In this document: positions 1 to 7,908 of the stretch, in pieces
Position numbering within the stretch: the first letter of the stretch is position 1
Layout: the number at the start of each line of letters is the position of its first letter
DNA from: RGIG1681 sp045657465
Lineage (GTDB): Bacteria; Bacillota; Clostridia; Christensenellales; UBA1242
NCBI GenBank assembly: GCA_045657465.1
Contig: JAZOTD010000017.1
Span: 1-21,211, forward strand
DNA length: 21,211 nucleotides
Direction: 5' to 3'
Made by a program: the position numbers and the translations under genes
The notes under the pieces: model-generated
The model's database searches: none
The model's input: only the letters and a program-made list of their open reading frames with translations
Told to the model about the DNA's origin: nothing

Positions 1-798
1 ATTCGTTTCCTTGATCCACCACTTCACGAATTCGTTCCACACGAAGAAAAAGATATCGAACTTCTTGCAAAAGCTCAAGGCAAGACTGTTGAACAAGTTA
101 AAAACATTATTGCTTCACTTCAAGAATTCAACCCAATGATGGGTCACAGAGGTTGCCGTCTTGCTGTAACATATCCTGAAATTGCTGCAATGCAAACAAG
201 AGCTGTTATGCAAGCTGCTATCAATGTTCAAAAGAAACATGCTGATTGGAAGATTGTTCCAGAAATCATGATTCCACTTGTTGGCGAAGTTAAAGAACTT
301 AAATTCGTTAAAGATGTAGTTGTTGCTACAGCTGACGAAGTTATCGCTAAAAACGGCTTAACAAAAGAACAAGTTCCATATCATGTTGGTACTATGATTG
401 AAATTCCAAGAGCTGCGCTCACAGCTGACGAAATCGCTAAAGAAGCTGAATTCTTCTCATTTGGTACAAATGACCTTACTCAAATGACATTTGGTTTCTC
501 TCGTGATGACGCTGGTAAATTCTTGGGTTCTTACTATGAAACAAAGATTTATGAATCTGATCCATTTGCAAAACTTGACCAAATCGGCGTTGGCAAACTT
601 GTTAAAATGGCTGCAGATCTCGGCAAATCTACACGTCCAAACATTAAACTTGGTATTTGTGGTGAACACGGTGGTGATCCTGCATCTATCGAATTCTGTC
701 ATAAGGTTGGCTTGACATATGTTTCTTGCTCACCATTCAGAGTTCCTATTGCAAGACTTGCTGCTGCTCAAGCTAACATTAAATATCCAAGAAACTAA
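1..798 (+). CDS. ppdK: Pyruvate, phosphate dikinase, C-terminal part (5' end outside window)
   Basis: The open frame runs from base 1 to TAA at 796-798 and gives the last 265 residues of PPDK, which interconverts pyruvate, ATP and phosphate with PEP, AMP and pyrophosphate in cytoplasmic central metabolism. The fragment begins IRFLDPPLHEF, typical of the start of the PEP/pyruvate-binding TIM barrel. The PEP-utilising signature is visible as FGTNDLTQMTFGFSRDD (bases about 460-510). The active-site segment GICGEHGGDP includes the catalytic Cys at 658-660, and the family ending YVSCSPFRVPIARLAAAQA is intact. No lesion is seen. The gene is followed by a strong terminator, so it is probably the last gene of its transcript. 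PPDK is common in anaerobic Clostridia, where it serves a pyrophosphate-linked glycolysis. Enzyme I of the PTS and PEP synthase are related, but the ending and active-site context fit PPDK. Confidence 0.97.
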   Translation: MRFLDPPLHEFVPHEEKDIELLAKAQGKTVEQVKNIIASLQEFNPMMGHRGCRLAVTYPEIAAMQTRAVMQAAINVQKKHADWKIVPEIMIPLVGEVKELKFVKDVVVATADEVIAKNGLTKEQVPYHVGTMIEIPRAALTADEIAKEAEFFSFGTNDLTQMTFGFSRDDAGKFLGSYYETKIYESDPFAKLDQIGVGKLVKMAADLGKSTRPNIKLGICGEHGGDPASIEFCHKVGLTYVSCSPFRVPIARLAAAQANIKYPRN

Positions 799-816
799 TT
801 TTTTTGGTAGGTAATT

Positions 817-845
817 AAAATCTAGGCAACTTGCCTAGATTTTTT
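817..845 (+). terminator. Rho-independent terminator of ppdK
   Basis: The arms AAAATCTAGGC and GCCTAGATTTT enclose a 5-base loop and run into a T tract ending at 845. It begins 18 bases after the ppdK stop. Confidence 0.9.
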
Positions 846-866
846 CATGCATAAAATTTTTTTGAA

Positions 867-906
867 ATCAAAAACTAAAATAAAATTCGGTTTTATTTTT
901 TTTGAT
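867..906. repeat. AT-rich imperfect inverted repeat upstream of the lipoprotein promoter
   Basis: The inner arms AAAATAAAA (877-885) and TTTTATTTT (891-899) flank the loop TTCGG. The outer arms ATCAAAA (867-873) and TTTTGAT (900-906) continue the stem after a 3-base bulge, giving 16 base pairs in all. The element lies between the ppdK terminator and the promoter at 918-947. It could be a second, bidirectional terminator or a protein-binding site; the sequence alone does not decide. Confidence 0.55.
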
Positions 907-917
907 TGGTGTTTTGT

Positions 918-947
918 TTGACAATATTTTGCAAAACAAATTATAAT
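918..947 (+). promoter_or_regulatory. Sigma-A-type promoter for the lipoprotein gene
   Basis: TTGACA (918-923) and TATAAT (942-947) are both perfect consensus boxes, separated by 18 bases. Transcription would start near 954, leaving a leader of about 45 bases before the ATG at 1001. Confidence 0.8.
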
Positions 948-1000
948 TATTTTGTAATATTATTTAAAATTTTACTAAAGTAAAAGTGGGTGGAATTTTT

Positions 1001-3271
1001 ATGTTTAAAAAGTTAAAAAAGATTTTAATGGTTTTATTGATTGTTCCTATGATTTTTGTTTTTGGTGCTTGCAAAAATAAAGATGATGATGGTGATAAAA
1101 CAAAAAATCCAACAACACAAACTCCTGGAAATCAAGAACCATCAAATCCAGACAGTCCTGGAGGCGGTGCAGATCCAGTGGGTAGTGGTTTTTCGGTTTA
1201 TTTTGACTATAATTTGCCAGAAAACTACAATCTTATTGAAAGCACTTCAGTTGATAAAGAAGTGGGGGGAAATGTTGCACTTCCAGCGATTCAAGATGAA
1301 AATTTAAACAAATATTTCTTGGGTTGGTACGATAAAATTACTGGAGATAAAGTTGAGACCAGCGTGACTGGCGAAGATAAAGAAAAAATTTATCTTGAAG
1401 CAAAATGGAATGATGTTGATTTGAAAAATTATTACTACACACCAGGCTTGACTTTTGAACTCACTACAGATTTGGAAGAGACTACAATTGTTGCAGTTTC
1501 TGGATACAATGGAACTGCTAAAAACTTAATTTTGCCAAAGTTGTATGAAGTTGAAGAGGGTGTGAGTTTTTCAGTTAGAATGATAGCAGATGAAGCATTT
1601 AAAGAATTAGATATCGAAAAAGTGTTTTATTTTGCTGATGGTATGATTATTGGCAATAATGCATTTTCTGGCTCAAATCTTTTGTCATTTGATTTTGGAA
1701 AAACTGTTTATTTGGGTGAAAATTCATTTGCAAACACAAAACTTGATTCTGTGACTTTAGGTGCACTTACAGAAACAATTTCAAGTAATGCTTTTGCTGA
1801 TTGTATGGCACTTGAAAGTGTAGATTTTTCAGCAGTTTCATTGATTGATACAATTCCACAAGCAATGTTTGTTCGTTGTGAAAATTTGACTAATGTTAAA
1901 CTTTCTTCGTCAATTAAAAATTTGGAACTTGCAGCATTTAGTGGATGTTCAAAACTTTCAAATCTTGCCTTTTTGGACGGTGTTGAATCAATTTCAGCAA
2001 GTGTGTTTAAAGATTGTGTTGCAATAAAAACACTTGTGATTCCAGCTTCAGTAACTGAACTTTCAAGCGTTGCATTTGAAGGTGTGAGTGTTGATAATTT
2101 AAGTGTTTATGATTTGTTTGCAGCAACATCTCAACATACTTTTGAATCTGTTTATGGTGATTTGTCTAAAGCTAAAAATGTTTCAATTTTAGGTGAAAAT
2201 GTTACATGTGTGACAGAAAAATATTTTGCTGATAGAACCACATTAATTTCTCTTAACATGGCAGAGTCTGTTGTTACTGTTGAAAACAATGCTTTTTCTG
2301 GTTGTGTTAATTTGGCATCAATTGAGTTTTCGTCAGAATTGGATATTTTGACATTTAACACAAATGCAGTTACGGACACTGCTTGGTATAAAAGCTTGAA
2401 TAAAGTAACTTATCTTGGAAATGCATTATTCTATGTTCCTGAAACAACAAGAGGTGCATTTGTTGTTAAGGCTGGAACTGAAGTGATTAGTGCAAGTGTG
2501 TTTGAAAATAACACAAATATTGTAAAAGTGACCATTCCTGCATCTGTTGAAATTATTTCAGCTAATGCGTTTTATGGTTGTTCGGCTCTTACGACAGTTG
2601 AAATTTTAGACGGTTCAAATTTAAGATTAATTGCTAGAAATGCGTTTAAAAATTGTGAATCATTATCTGGTGAATTTAACATTCCAAAGACTGTTACAAA
2701 TATTGTGGCTGAAGCCTTTGTAGGTACAAAAATTTCAGCATTCAATGTCGAAACTGGTTCAACAACATATGCTTCAGTTGATGGCGTTTTGTTTAATAAA
2801 GATATGACCACACTTCACATGTATCCAAGTGCAAAAACAGGAACTATTTATGTTGTTCCTGACACCGTTACGTTGGTGAAAGATTATGCGTTTATGAATA
2901 ATAGAAATCTTAAGTCTATTGTGGTTAATTCAAATCTTTCATTTGAAAGCATAACAGGATTCACCAATGCGATTACAAATATGAACAATGGTGGAAAGTT
3001 CTATATTTTGTCATCAAATGACAATGTTAAAATTAATCCTTATGATTTGAAAGTTAAGCTTTGTTATATGCTTGGTGATGAAGATATCTCATATGAAAAA
3101 TCAGGAGATGACTACAATTTTAGTATTGCAGAAGGTAGTACAAATAAATTTTTAAATGGGTTGTATTTTGTTAAGGTAACAGATACAGATGCTGACTTGT
3201 ATTTTGTGCTTGAAATTAAAAATGTTTCTGGTGAAACATTTGTTATTAACACTGTAACTCAAGTAAAATAA
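1001..3271 (+). CDS. BspA-like leucine-rich repeat surface lipoprotein with one B repeat
   Basis: This 756-residue protein is probably exported and held on the outer face of the membrane. The start is ATG 1001, preceded by GGGTGGA at good distance; an in-frame GTG at 986 overlaps that ribosome site and is less likely. Residues 1-24 are a Lys-rich n-region, a hydrophobic core and VFGAC, a plausible lipobox with Cys24 as the lipidated residue, although Phe at -3 is unusual. A Pro/Asn/Asp-rich linker reaches about residue 62. Residues about 63-135 form a Listeria-Bacteroides (Flg_new) repeat with the usual FLGWYD and AKW motifs. Residues about 175-665 are LRR_5 repeats of roughly 23 residues (NAFSGC..L, IPASV). 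The last ~90 residues are not LRR and are unrecognised. The gene has its own promoter and terminator and is a single-gene unit. Adhesion or ligand binding is known for some BspA proteins; the ligand here is unknown. Confidence 0.88.
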   Translation: MFKKLKKILMVLLIVPMIFVFGACKNKDDDGDKTKNPTTQTPGNQEPSNPDSPGGGADPVGSGFSVYFDYNLPENYNLIESTSVDKEVGGNVALPAIQDENLNKYFLGWYDKITGDKVETSVTGEDKEKIYLEAKWNDVDLKNYYYTPGLTFELTTDLEETTIVAVSGYNGTAKNLILPKLYEVEEGVSFSVRMIADEAFKELDIEKVFYFADGMIIGNNAFSGSNLLSFDFGKTVYLGENSFANTKLDSVTLGALTETISSNAFADCMALESVDFSAVSLIDTIPQAMFVRCENLTNVKLSSSIKNLELAAFSGCSKLSNLAFLDGVESISASVFKDCVAIKTLVIPASVTELSSVAFEGVSVDNLSVYDLFAATSQHTFESVYGDLSKAKNVSILGENVTCVTEKYFADRTTLISLNMAESVVTVENNAFSGCVNLASIEFSSELDILTFNTNAVTDTAWYKSLNKVTYLGNALFYVPETTRGAFVVKAGTEVISASVFENNTNIVKVTIPASVEIISANAFYGCSALTTVEILDGSNLRLIARNAFKNCESLSGEFNIPKTVTNIVAEAFVGTKISAFNVETGSTTYASVDGVLFNKDMTTLHMYPSAKTGTIYVVPDTVTLVKDYAFMNNRNLKSIVVNSNLSFESITGFTNAITNMNNGGKFYILSSNDNVKINPYDLKVKLCYMLGDEDISYEKSGDDYNFSIAEGSTNKFLNGLYFVKVTDTDADLYFVLEIKNVSGETFVINTVTQVK

Positions 3272-3295
3272 GGCATTTAGAAAGGATCAATAATA

Positions 3296-3325
3296 AAAAG
3301 TATGCAAATTGCATACTTTTTTTTA
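3296..3325 (+). terminator. Rho-independent terminator after the lipoprotein gene
   Basis: The arms AAAAGTATGC (3296-3305) and GCATACTTTT (3311-3320) enclose the loop AAATT and are followed by more T residues. It starts 25 bases after the stop and separates the surface gene from dnaG. Confidence 0.88.
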
Positions 3326-3340
3326 TTTTTTAAAGGGAAT

Positions 3341-3369
3341 TTGTAAGTTTAGACGAAATTAATTAGTAT
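3341..3369 (+). promoter_or_regulatory. Candidate promoter of the dnaG operon
   Basis: TTGTAA (3341-3346), a 17-base spacer and TAGTAT (3364-3369) fit a moderate sigma-A promoter between the upstream terminator and dnaG. The predicted transcript start near 3376 leaves about 34 bases before ATG 3410. The boxes are imperfect in an AT-rich background. Confidence 0.45.
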
Positions 3370-3409
3370 ATGCAATTTGTTAAAAAATTATACAACTATT
3401 TTGGAGGCA

Positions 3410-5257
3410 ATGTTGGAAAAAAATTCATTTGAAGATTTTAAAACTGAACTTAAACAAAAAAATGATATGGTTGCCGTTGCTTCAAAATATGTTTCTTTAG
3501 AAAGAAAAGGTAGATATTATTGGTGCAGATGTCCATTCCATGGTGAAAAAACACCATCTCTTTGCATAAATGACATCGACAATATGTTTTATTGTTATGG
3601 TTGTCATGTTGGCGGAGATGTGATTAAGTGGGTTATGCAAATCGAATCTCAAACATTTGTTGAAGCGGTTAAAACCCTTGCATCTTGGGCAAATATGGAA
3701 GTTCCTGAAAGTTTGGAAAATAACGGAAATGGAACAGATATTGCACTTGCCAAGAAACGTAAAGACAGGCTTGTTTCTCTTATGAAAGAAACTGCAATGC
3801 ATTATCATCAAAACCTTGAAAAACCATCTGCAGGTGCTGCACGTGAATATATGAAAAAGCGTCAGCTTGATGGTTCAACCGGAACAAGATTTGGAATTGG
3901 TTTTGCTGATGGATATAATGATCTTCCAGACTTTTTGAGAAAGCAGGGTTACACCAATGAAGAAATGCTTGCAGTTGGTGTGGTTAAGCAAAAAGATGGC
4001 AGGGTGTATGATCCACTCGCAAACAGATTGGTGTTTCCAATTATTGATATTTATGGAAATGTTATTGCATTTGGTGGAAGAACTCTTGAAGCACACCCAA
4101 ATTTTGCAAAGTATTTAAATACTGCGGAAACAGAGTTGTTTAATAAGAGAAACACTCTGTATGCAATTAACTATTTGAAAAAACAACGTCAACAGGGGCC
4201 TATTCCTTATGTGATTGTGGTTGAAGGTTATATGGACACCATTTCACTTCACAAAGCTGGTTTCACGATGACTGTGGCTAGCATGGGTACTGCGCTGACT
4301 CAAAGTCAGGCGAAGATGATTAAGCGATTTGCTGATAAGGTTTATATTTGCTATGACGGAGATGCTGCTGGGCAAAATGCAACGCTTCGTGGTCTTGATA
4401 TTTTGAGAGAAAATGGGCTTGATGTTATGGTTGTGCAATTGCCTGACAAGTTTGATCCAGATGATGTTATTAAAACACATGGCAGAGAAGGTTATCAAAA
4501 AATCCTTGATGAATCTTTGCCACTTATGGAATTTAAACTCACTTATTTAAAAGGGTTGTATGATATCACTACATATGATGGCAGAGTTAAGTATTTAAAT
4601 GATGCGATTGAAGTTCTTTCAAATATTCGTGATTCTGTTGAGCGTGAACTTTATATTCCGCTGGTGAGTGAAATTGCACAGACAAATCTTGATTTTATTC
4701 GAAGGCAAATTGACAAAGTTGTTTCAGGAAAACCAATTGTTGATGATATAAAAACGGCACTTTCAAACGTGAAAAAAACTGAAATTGTCAGTGATGAAAA
4801 TTTGGATGAAACTGTAAACAATGCTGTTATTAGTGCTGAAAAATACATTTTATGTGCTATTCTTCACAAAAAGCCATATGCGTATTTTAAGACTGATGTG
4901 ACATATTTGTTTTCAGGAAAACGCAGAGAAATTTATAAGATTATTTATGAGCTATTAAAAACCAATCCAGAAGTTAATTTGGTCGAAAAATTATATAGTG
5001 ATTATGCTGATGAAAATCAGTCAATGATAGTGGACATAATTAACTATAGCGCAAAAGCTGCTGAAGATGAGGCCAATGAAAAACGTTATTATTATGATTG
5101 TGTTTGGGTTGTTTATAAAAACTATTTAGAAATACAAAAAGAAATTTTAACAAATGAATATGCAAGTCTTGTGGATAATGTTCAACGCAAAGAAATACAC
5201 ACAAAGTTGCTTGATATTATGACTAAACTAAAAAACAAAAAGGTGGATGAATTATGA
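3410..5257 (+). CDS. dnaG: DNA primase DnaG
   Basis: This 615-residue primase makes the RNA primers for lagging-strand synthesis at the replication fork, where it is recruited by the replicative helicase. The CHC2 zinc-binding domain is near the N-terminus, with ligands Cys41 and His44 (CPFH) and Cys62 and Cys65 (CYGC). The TOPRIM catalytic domain follows, with the acidic Glu272 in EGYMD and the metal-binding pair Asp316 and Asp318 in YDGDAAG. The C-terminal ~190 residues would be the helicase-binding region, which is less conserved. Length is normal for the family. Start ATG 3410 aligns with family N-termini. GGAGG at 3403-3407 is only 2 bases from it and 5 bases from a TTG at 3413, so the true start could be one codon later. 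It is the first gene of a four-gene operon and its stop overlaps the rpoD start. Confidence 0.97.
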   Translation: MLEKNSFEDFKTELKQKNDMVAVASKYVSLERKGRYYWCRCPFHGEKTPSLCINDIDNMFYCYGCHVGGDVIKWVMQIESQTFVEAVKTLASWANMEVPESLENNGNGTDIALAKKRKDRLVSLMKETAMHYHQNLEKPSAGAAREYMKKRQLDGSTGTRFGIGFADGYNDLPDFLRKQGYTNEEMLAVGVVKQKDGRVYDPLANRLVFPIIDIYGNVIAFGGRTLEAHPNFAKYLNTAETELFNKRNTLYAINYLKKQRQQGPIPYVIVVEGYMDTISLHKAGFTMTVASMGTALTQSQAKMIKRFADKVYICYDGDAAGQNATLRGLDILRENGLDVMVVQLPDKFDPDDVIKTHGREGYQKILDESLPLMEFKLTYLKGLYDITTYDGRVKYLNDAIEVLSNIRDSVERELYIPLVSEIAQTNLDFIRRQIDKVVSGKPIVDDIKTALSNVKKTEIVSDENLDETVNNAVISAEKYILCAILHKKPYAYFKTDVTYLFSGKRREIYKIIYELLKTNPEVNLVEKLYSDYADENQSMIVDIINYSAKAAEDEANEKRYYYDCVWVVYKNYLEIQKEILTNEYASLVDNVQRKEIHTKLLDIMTKLKNKKVDEL

Positions 5258-6318
5258 ACAGAAAAGAGAAAATAGATTTTGAAGTCGAGAAGATGATTGA
5301 ACTTGGCAAAAAGAAAGGTGAGATTTCAATGGATACCGTCACCGAAAAGTTTGCTAACCTTAATCCTGATGAAATTGAAGAGGTTTTGAAAAAAATTACT
5401 GATTCAGGCATCAAAGTTAATGAAGATACAATTGTTCCTGAAGATGATGAAGAGATGGAAAAACTCATGAGTCAGGTTTATGTTGATGACCCAGTGAAAA
5501 TGTATCTAAAGGATATTGGAAAAGTTCCTCTTTTGACACAAGACCAAGAAATTGAACTTGCAAAGCGTATGGCAGAAGGTGACGAAGATGCAAAAAGACA
5601 ACTTTCTGAGTCAAACCTTAGACTTGTTGTCTCTATTGCAAAAAAATATGTTGGTCGTGGAATGCTTTTCTTGGATTTGATTCAAGAAGGAAACTTTGGT
5701 CTTATGAAAGCAGTTGAAAAATTTGACTACACAAAAGGTTTCAAATTTTCAACTTATTCAACATGGTGGATTAGACAAAGCATCACAAGAGCTATTGCTG
5801 ACCAAGCTAGAACTATTAGAATTCCTGTTCACATGTTTGAAACAATCAACAAACAAAAGAAAGTTACTCGTGACCTTTTCCAACAATTAGGAAGAGAGCC
5901 TTCTGTTGAAGAAATTTCTAAACAAATGGGTATTCCTGTTGAAAAAGTTATTGAAATTCAAAAGATATCACAAGACACTGTTTCTCTTGATACTCCTGTT
6001 GGTGAAGAAGAAGATTCAACTCTTGGAACATTTATTCAAGATGAAAATGCAATTTCTCCAGCTGATTCTGCATCAATCATGATGCTTAAAGAACAACTTA
6101 TGGAAGTTCTTGCAACACTTACTCCACGTGAACAAAAAGTTATTATGCTTCGTTATGGCATTGAAGATGGTCACACAAGAACATTGGAAGATGTAGGCAA
6201 AGAATTTAGCGTAACAAGAGAACGTATTCGTCAAATTGAAGCAAAGGCGCTTAAGAAACTTAGACAACCATCTAGAAGCAAAAAACTTAAAGATTACGTT
6301 GACATTGACAACAGATAA
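5254..6318 (+). CDS. rpoD: RNA polymerase primary sigma factor RpoD/SigA
   Basis: This 354-residue housekeeping sigma factor directs RNA polymerase to promoters of the TTGACA/TATAAT type, like those seen in this window. Residues 1-70 are a short acidic region 1.1-like domain. Region 1.2 begins at about 78 (DDPVKMYLKDIGKVPLLT). Regions 2.1-2.4 span about 121-195 and hold LDLIQEGNFGLMKAVEKFDY and the promoter-opening aromatic cluster FSTYSTWWIRQ. Regions 3 and 4 follow, and the 4.2 helix-turn-helix is at about 309-338 (VTRERIRQIEAKAL). Length fits Bacillota SigA, which lacks the long insertion of Proteobacteria. The start ATG overlaps the dnaG stop (ATGA, 5254-5257), and AGGTGG at 5241-5246 is well placed, so translation is probably coupled to dnaG. 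The dnaG-rpoD pairing is conserved in many bacteria. Confidence 0.98.
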   Translation: MNRKEKIDFEVEKMIELGKKKGEISMDTVTEKFANLNPDEIEEVLKKITDSGIKVNEDTIVPEDDEEMEKLMSQVYVDDPVKMYLKDIGKVPLLTQDQEIELAKRMAEGDEDAKRQLSESNLRLVVSIAKKYVGRGMLFLDLIQEGNFGLMKAVEKFDYTKGFKFSTYSTWWIRQSITRAIADQARTIRIPVHMFETINKQKKVTRDLFQQLGREPSVEEISKQMGIPVEKVIEIQKISQDTVSLDTPVGEEEDSTLGTFIQDENAISPADSASIMMLKEQLMEVLATLTPREQKVIMLRYGIEDGHTRTLEDVGKEFSVTRERIRQIEAKALKKLRQPSRSKKLKDYVDIDNR

Positions 6319-6325
6319 GGAAAAG

Positions 6326-7021
6326 ATGAAAACTTTTAAACGAATAAGAAAACTTCAGGAAGCTGTGCTTTTTGCGTGTGACAAGCCTGATTTGGTGGTT
6401 GCTGACATTGCAACTGATCATGGATATTTGGCAGAGGTTCTTTCAAAGAATGAAAAAGTTTCTAAAATTATTGCAACTGACATTAGCAAAAAGTGCTTAA
6501 GTAAGGTTGAAAGACTTGTTAAAAAATGTGCACTTGAAAAAATTGAAACACGACTTGGTGATGGTCTTGAACCTATTGAAATGGTTGATATTGCGGTTAT
6601 TGCAGGTGTTGGTGGTTTTGAAATAATCAAGATGCTAGAAAATCAAAACAATTTGGGCGATAAAAACAAATGTAATTTGTTTGTTTTGCAGCCAGCACAA
6701 AACATTGTTGAATTAAGACAATGGATTTTTGGTAAAAAGTTTTTAGTGTTGAAAGATTATGTTATTGAAGATGCTGACAGGTTTTATCCAATTGTGATTA
6801 TTGATGTTTCAAAAACTGAAAAAAATGAACCATCTGTTAAAAATTTGTGGATTGGCAGAGATGCTGAAATTGAAAAAGGAGACTTTGACAAGTTTTTGAT
6901 TGATCAACTTGATTATTTGAAGTTTTTGGACGAACTTAAAGAAGAACGAATTTTGCAAGACAAAATTTTGCAAGATAAACTTGAACTTAAAAAATATATT
7001 GAAAAACAAATCAAAAAATGA
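6326..7021 (+). CDS. trmK: tRNA (adenine(22)-N1)-methyltransferase TrmK
   Basis: This 231-residue SAM-dependent enzyme would methylate N1 of adenine 22 in the D-arm of tRNA. The Rossmann motif I is at residues 26-35 (ADIATDHGYL, matching the family's ADIGSDHAYLP). It is followed by ATDISKKCL (binding of the SAM ribose) and GDGLEPI, then AGVGGFEIIKML and LQPAQN, which match the family's AGMGG and LQPN signatures. The C-terminal third is helical and charged. ATG 6326 is preceded by AAGGA and starts 7 bases after the rpoD stop; the open frame continues upstream inside rpoD, but the family N-terminus (KRI..L..) begins here. The position directly after rpoD matches Bacillota such as Bacillus yqfN. 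A 15-bp in-frame duplication lies near the 3' end. Confidence 0.92.
   Translation: MKTFKRIRKLQEAVLFACDKPDLVVADIATDHGYLAEVLSKNEKVSKIIATDISKKCLSKVERLVKKCALEKIETRLGDGLEPIEMVDIAVIAGVGGFEIIKMLENQNNLGDKNKCNLFVLQPAQNIVELRQWIFGKKFLVLKDYVIEDADRFYPIVIIDVSKTEKNEPSVKNLWIGRDAEIEKGDFDKFLIDQLDYLKFLDELKEERILQDKILQDKLELKKYIEKQIKK
6950..6979 (+). repeat. 15-bp tandem duplication within trmK
   Basis: ATTTTGCAAGACAAA is followed directly by ATTTTGCAAGATAAA, which differs at one silent position. It duplicates the residues ILQDK in the C-terminal helical part and keeps the frame. Confidence 0.85.
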
Positions 7022-7045
7022 TAGACTATGCAAAGAGAGGTTATT

Positions 7046-7744
7046 ATGATTGAAAAGATTTTAGATTATCAAAAAGTAGAAGCTGAAATTTTGAACCTTG
7101 AAAGTGAACTTTCAAAGTCAAAAGACAGAGAAAAAGCGGTTGAAATTCAACAAACAATGAAAAATCAACATGCTAGACTCTTAACTTTGGAAAAATTGGC
7201 TGAAAAAGTTAATGGTTCATACAAAAAAGCAGTTGATAAATACAATGAATATATGAAAAAACTTGAATCTCTTGAAAAAGAACTTGAGGGGGCAGATGAA
7301 ACAAAAGTTGCTGTTTATGAAAAAGCTTACAAAGACTTTTTTGCAGTGGCAAACACCCTTGAAAAAGATATTGCTCAAATGTACTCACAAGTTCAGCAAA
7401 TTAACAGAGAATATGAAGAGATTATCAAAAAATCAAAGACTGACAGAGAAAAGTTTGATAAGTTTAGAACTTCTTATGCAAAGTTTAAGGCAGAAAGAGA
7501 ACCAAAAATTGAAGAGTTTAAATCAAAGCTAGCAAGTCTTAAAAAGAATGTTGATTCAAAGCTTTTTGACAAGTATATGCAAAAGAGAGAGGGCAAGTTG
7601 TTTCCTGTTTTTGTAGCGGTAAACATGAACAAATGCGGTGGCTGTCGAATGGAGATTTCGGCATCAAAACTTGCGTCAATTAAAAACAATGAATATGGCG
7701 TGATTGAGTGTGAAAATTGCGGAAGATATATCTATCAAAAATAG
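7046..7744 (+). CDS. Coiled-coil protein with C-terminal C4 zinc ribbon (zf-RING_7 / COG1579 type)
   Basis: This 232-residue protein is predicted to be cytoplasmic. Residues about 8-175 are a long Lys/Glu-rich antiparallel coiled coil. The last 40 residues form a zinc ribbon with Cys197-x2-Cys200 (CGGC) and Cys222-x2-Cys225 (CENC). This matches the widespread C4-type zinc-ribbon family (formerly DUF164), which commonly lies near dnaG/rpoD/trmK in Bacillota. Its function is not well settled; nucleic-acid binding or a scaffold role is proposed for relatives. The start chosen is ATG 7046, with AGAGAGG 5 bases upstream; the earlier in-frame ATG at 7028 has no ribosome site and would place the AGAGAGG inside the coding region. 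It begins 24 bases after trmK and ends in a terminator, so it closes the dnaG operon. Confidence 0.85.
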   Translation: MIEKILDYQKVEAEILNLESELSKSKDREKAVEIQQTMKNQHARLLTLEKLAEKVNGSYKKAVDKYNEYMKKLESLEKELEGADETKVAVYEKAYKDFFAVANTLEKDIAQMYSQVQQINREYEEIIKKSKTDREKFDKFRTSYAKFKAEREPKIEEFKSKLASLKKNVDSKLFDKYMQKREGKLFPVFVAVNMNKCGGCRMEISASKLASIKNNEYGVIECENCGRYIYQK

Positions 7745-7766
7745 GCGAACAAACGCCTATTTTTTT
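7737..7766 (+). terminator. Rho-independent terminator of the dnaG-rpoD-trmK operon
   Basis: ATAGGCG and CGCCTAT pair around a 6-base loop, extended by A and T tracts on the two sides, with T residues through 7766. The hairpin begins within the last codons of the zinc-ribbon gene. Confidence 0.9.
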
Positions 7767-7828
7767 ATGGTCAAAAGTTTAAAATTTAGCAAAAAGTGAG
7801 CCCCCAAAATGGTTGATTGTCGAATAAA

Positions 7829-7848
7829 AAATTTTCTTAAATTTTCTT
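7829..7848. repeat. Direct 10-bp tandem repeat upstream of the giant gene
   Basis: AAATTTTCTT occurs twice in perfect tandem, ending 22 bases before the inverted repeat at 7871. A 10-bp period is about one helical turn. It may be an AT-rich upstream element or chance in this composition. Confidence 0.4.
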
Positions 7849-7870
7849 TTTGAAAAGTGTCAAATTGCTC

Positions 7871-7896
7871 CTATTTTATTTGTTAAAATAAAATAG
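7871..7896. promoter_or_regulatory. Perfect inverted repeat over the -35 box, possible operator
   Basis: CTATTTTATTT (7871-7881) and AAATAAAATAG (7886-7896) are exact reverse complements with a 4-base centre. The -35 hexamer at 7880-7885 lies in the middle. There is no downstream T tract, so this is not a terminator. A repressor or other dimeric regulator site is an inference. Confidence 0.45.
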
Positions 7897-7908
7897 TTTT
7901 GGTATACT
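7880..7908 (+). promoter_or_regulatory. Extended -10 promoter of the giant surface protein gene
   Basis: TTGTTA (7880-7885), 17 bases, then TATACT (7903-7908), with TG at 7900-7901 forming an extended -10 element (TGGTATACT). Transcription near 7915 would leave a leader of about 44 bases. The terminator at 7737-7766 makes an independent promoter necessary. Confidence 0.7.

Noticed and set aside
986..1000. GTG at 986 as start of the lipoprotein gene (adds MGGIF)
   Set aside because: These bases contain the GGGTGGA ribosome site for ATG 1001, and the lipoprotein signal reads naturally from ATG 1001.
3377..3409. Upstream TTG start for dnaG
   Set aside because: There is no ribosome site before it, it overlaps the predicted transcript start, and GGAGG at 3403-3407 points to 3410 or 3413.
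3497..3811. 104-codon antisense frame opposite the dnaG zinc-binding region
   Set aside because: It is antisense to a strongly conserved domain, with no ribosome site or recognisable product. Other minus-strand frames in the window were rejected for the same reason.
6236..6325. trmK start inside rpoD
   Set aside because: This would overlap the sigma region 4.2 code by about 80 bases. ATG 6326 has AAGGA upstream and matches the family N-terminus.
7028..7045. Earlier ATG 7028 for the zinc-ribbon gene
   Set aside because: It would place the AGAGAGG ribosome site inside the coding region and has none of its own.
7745..7828. Possible small gene or riboswitch in the gap before the giant gene
   Set aside because: I found no open frame with a ribosome site and no recognisable conserved structure beyond the terminator, direct repeat, dyad and promoter already listed.
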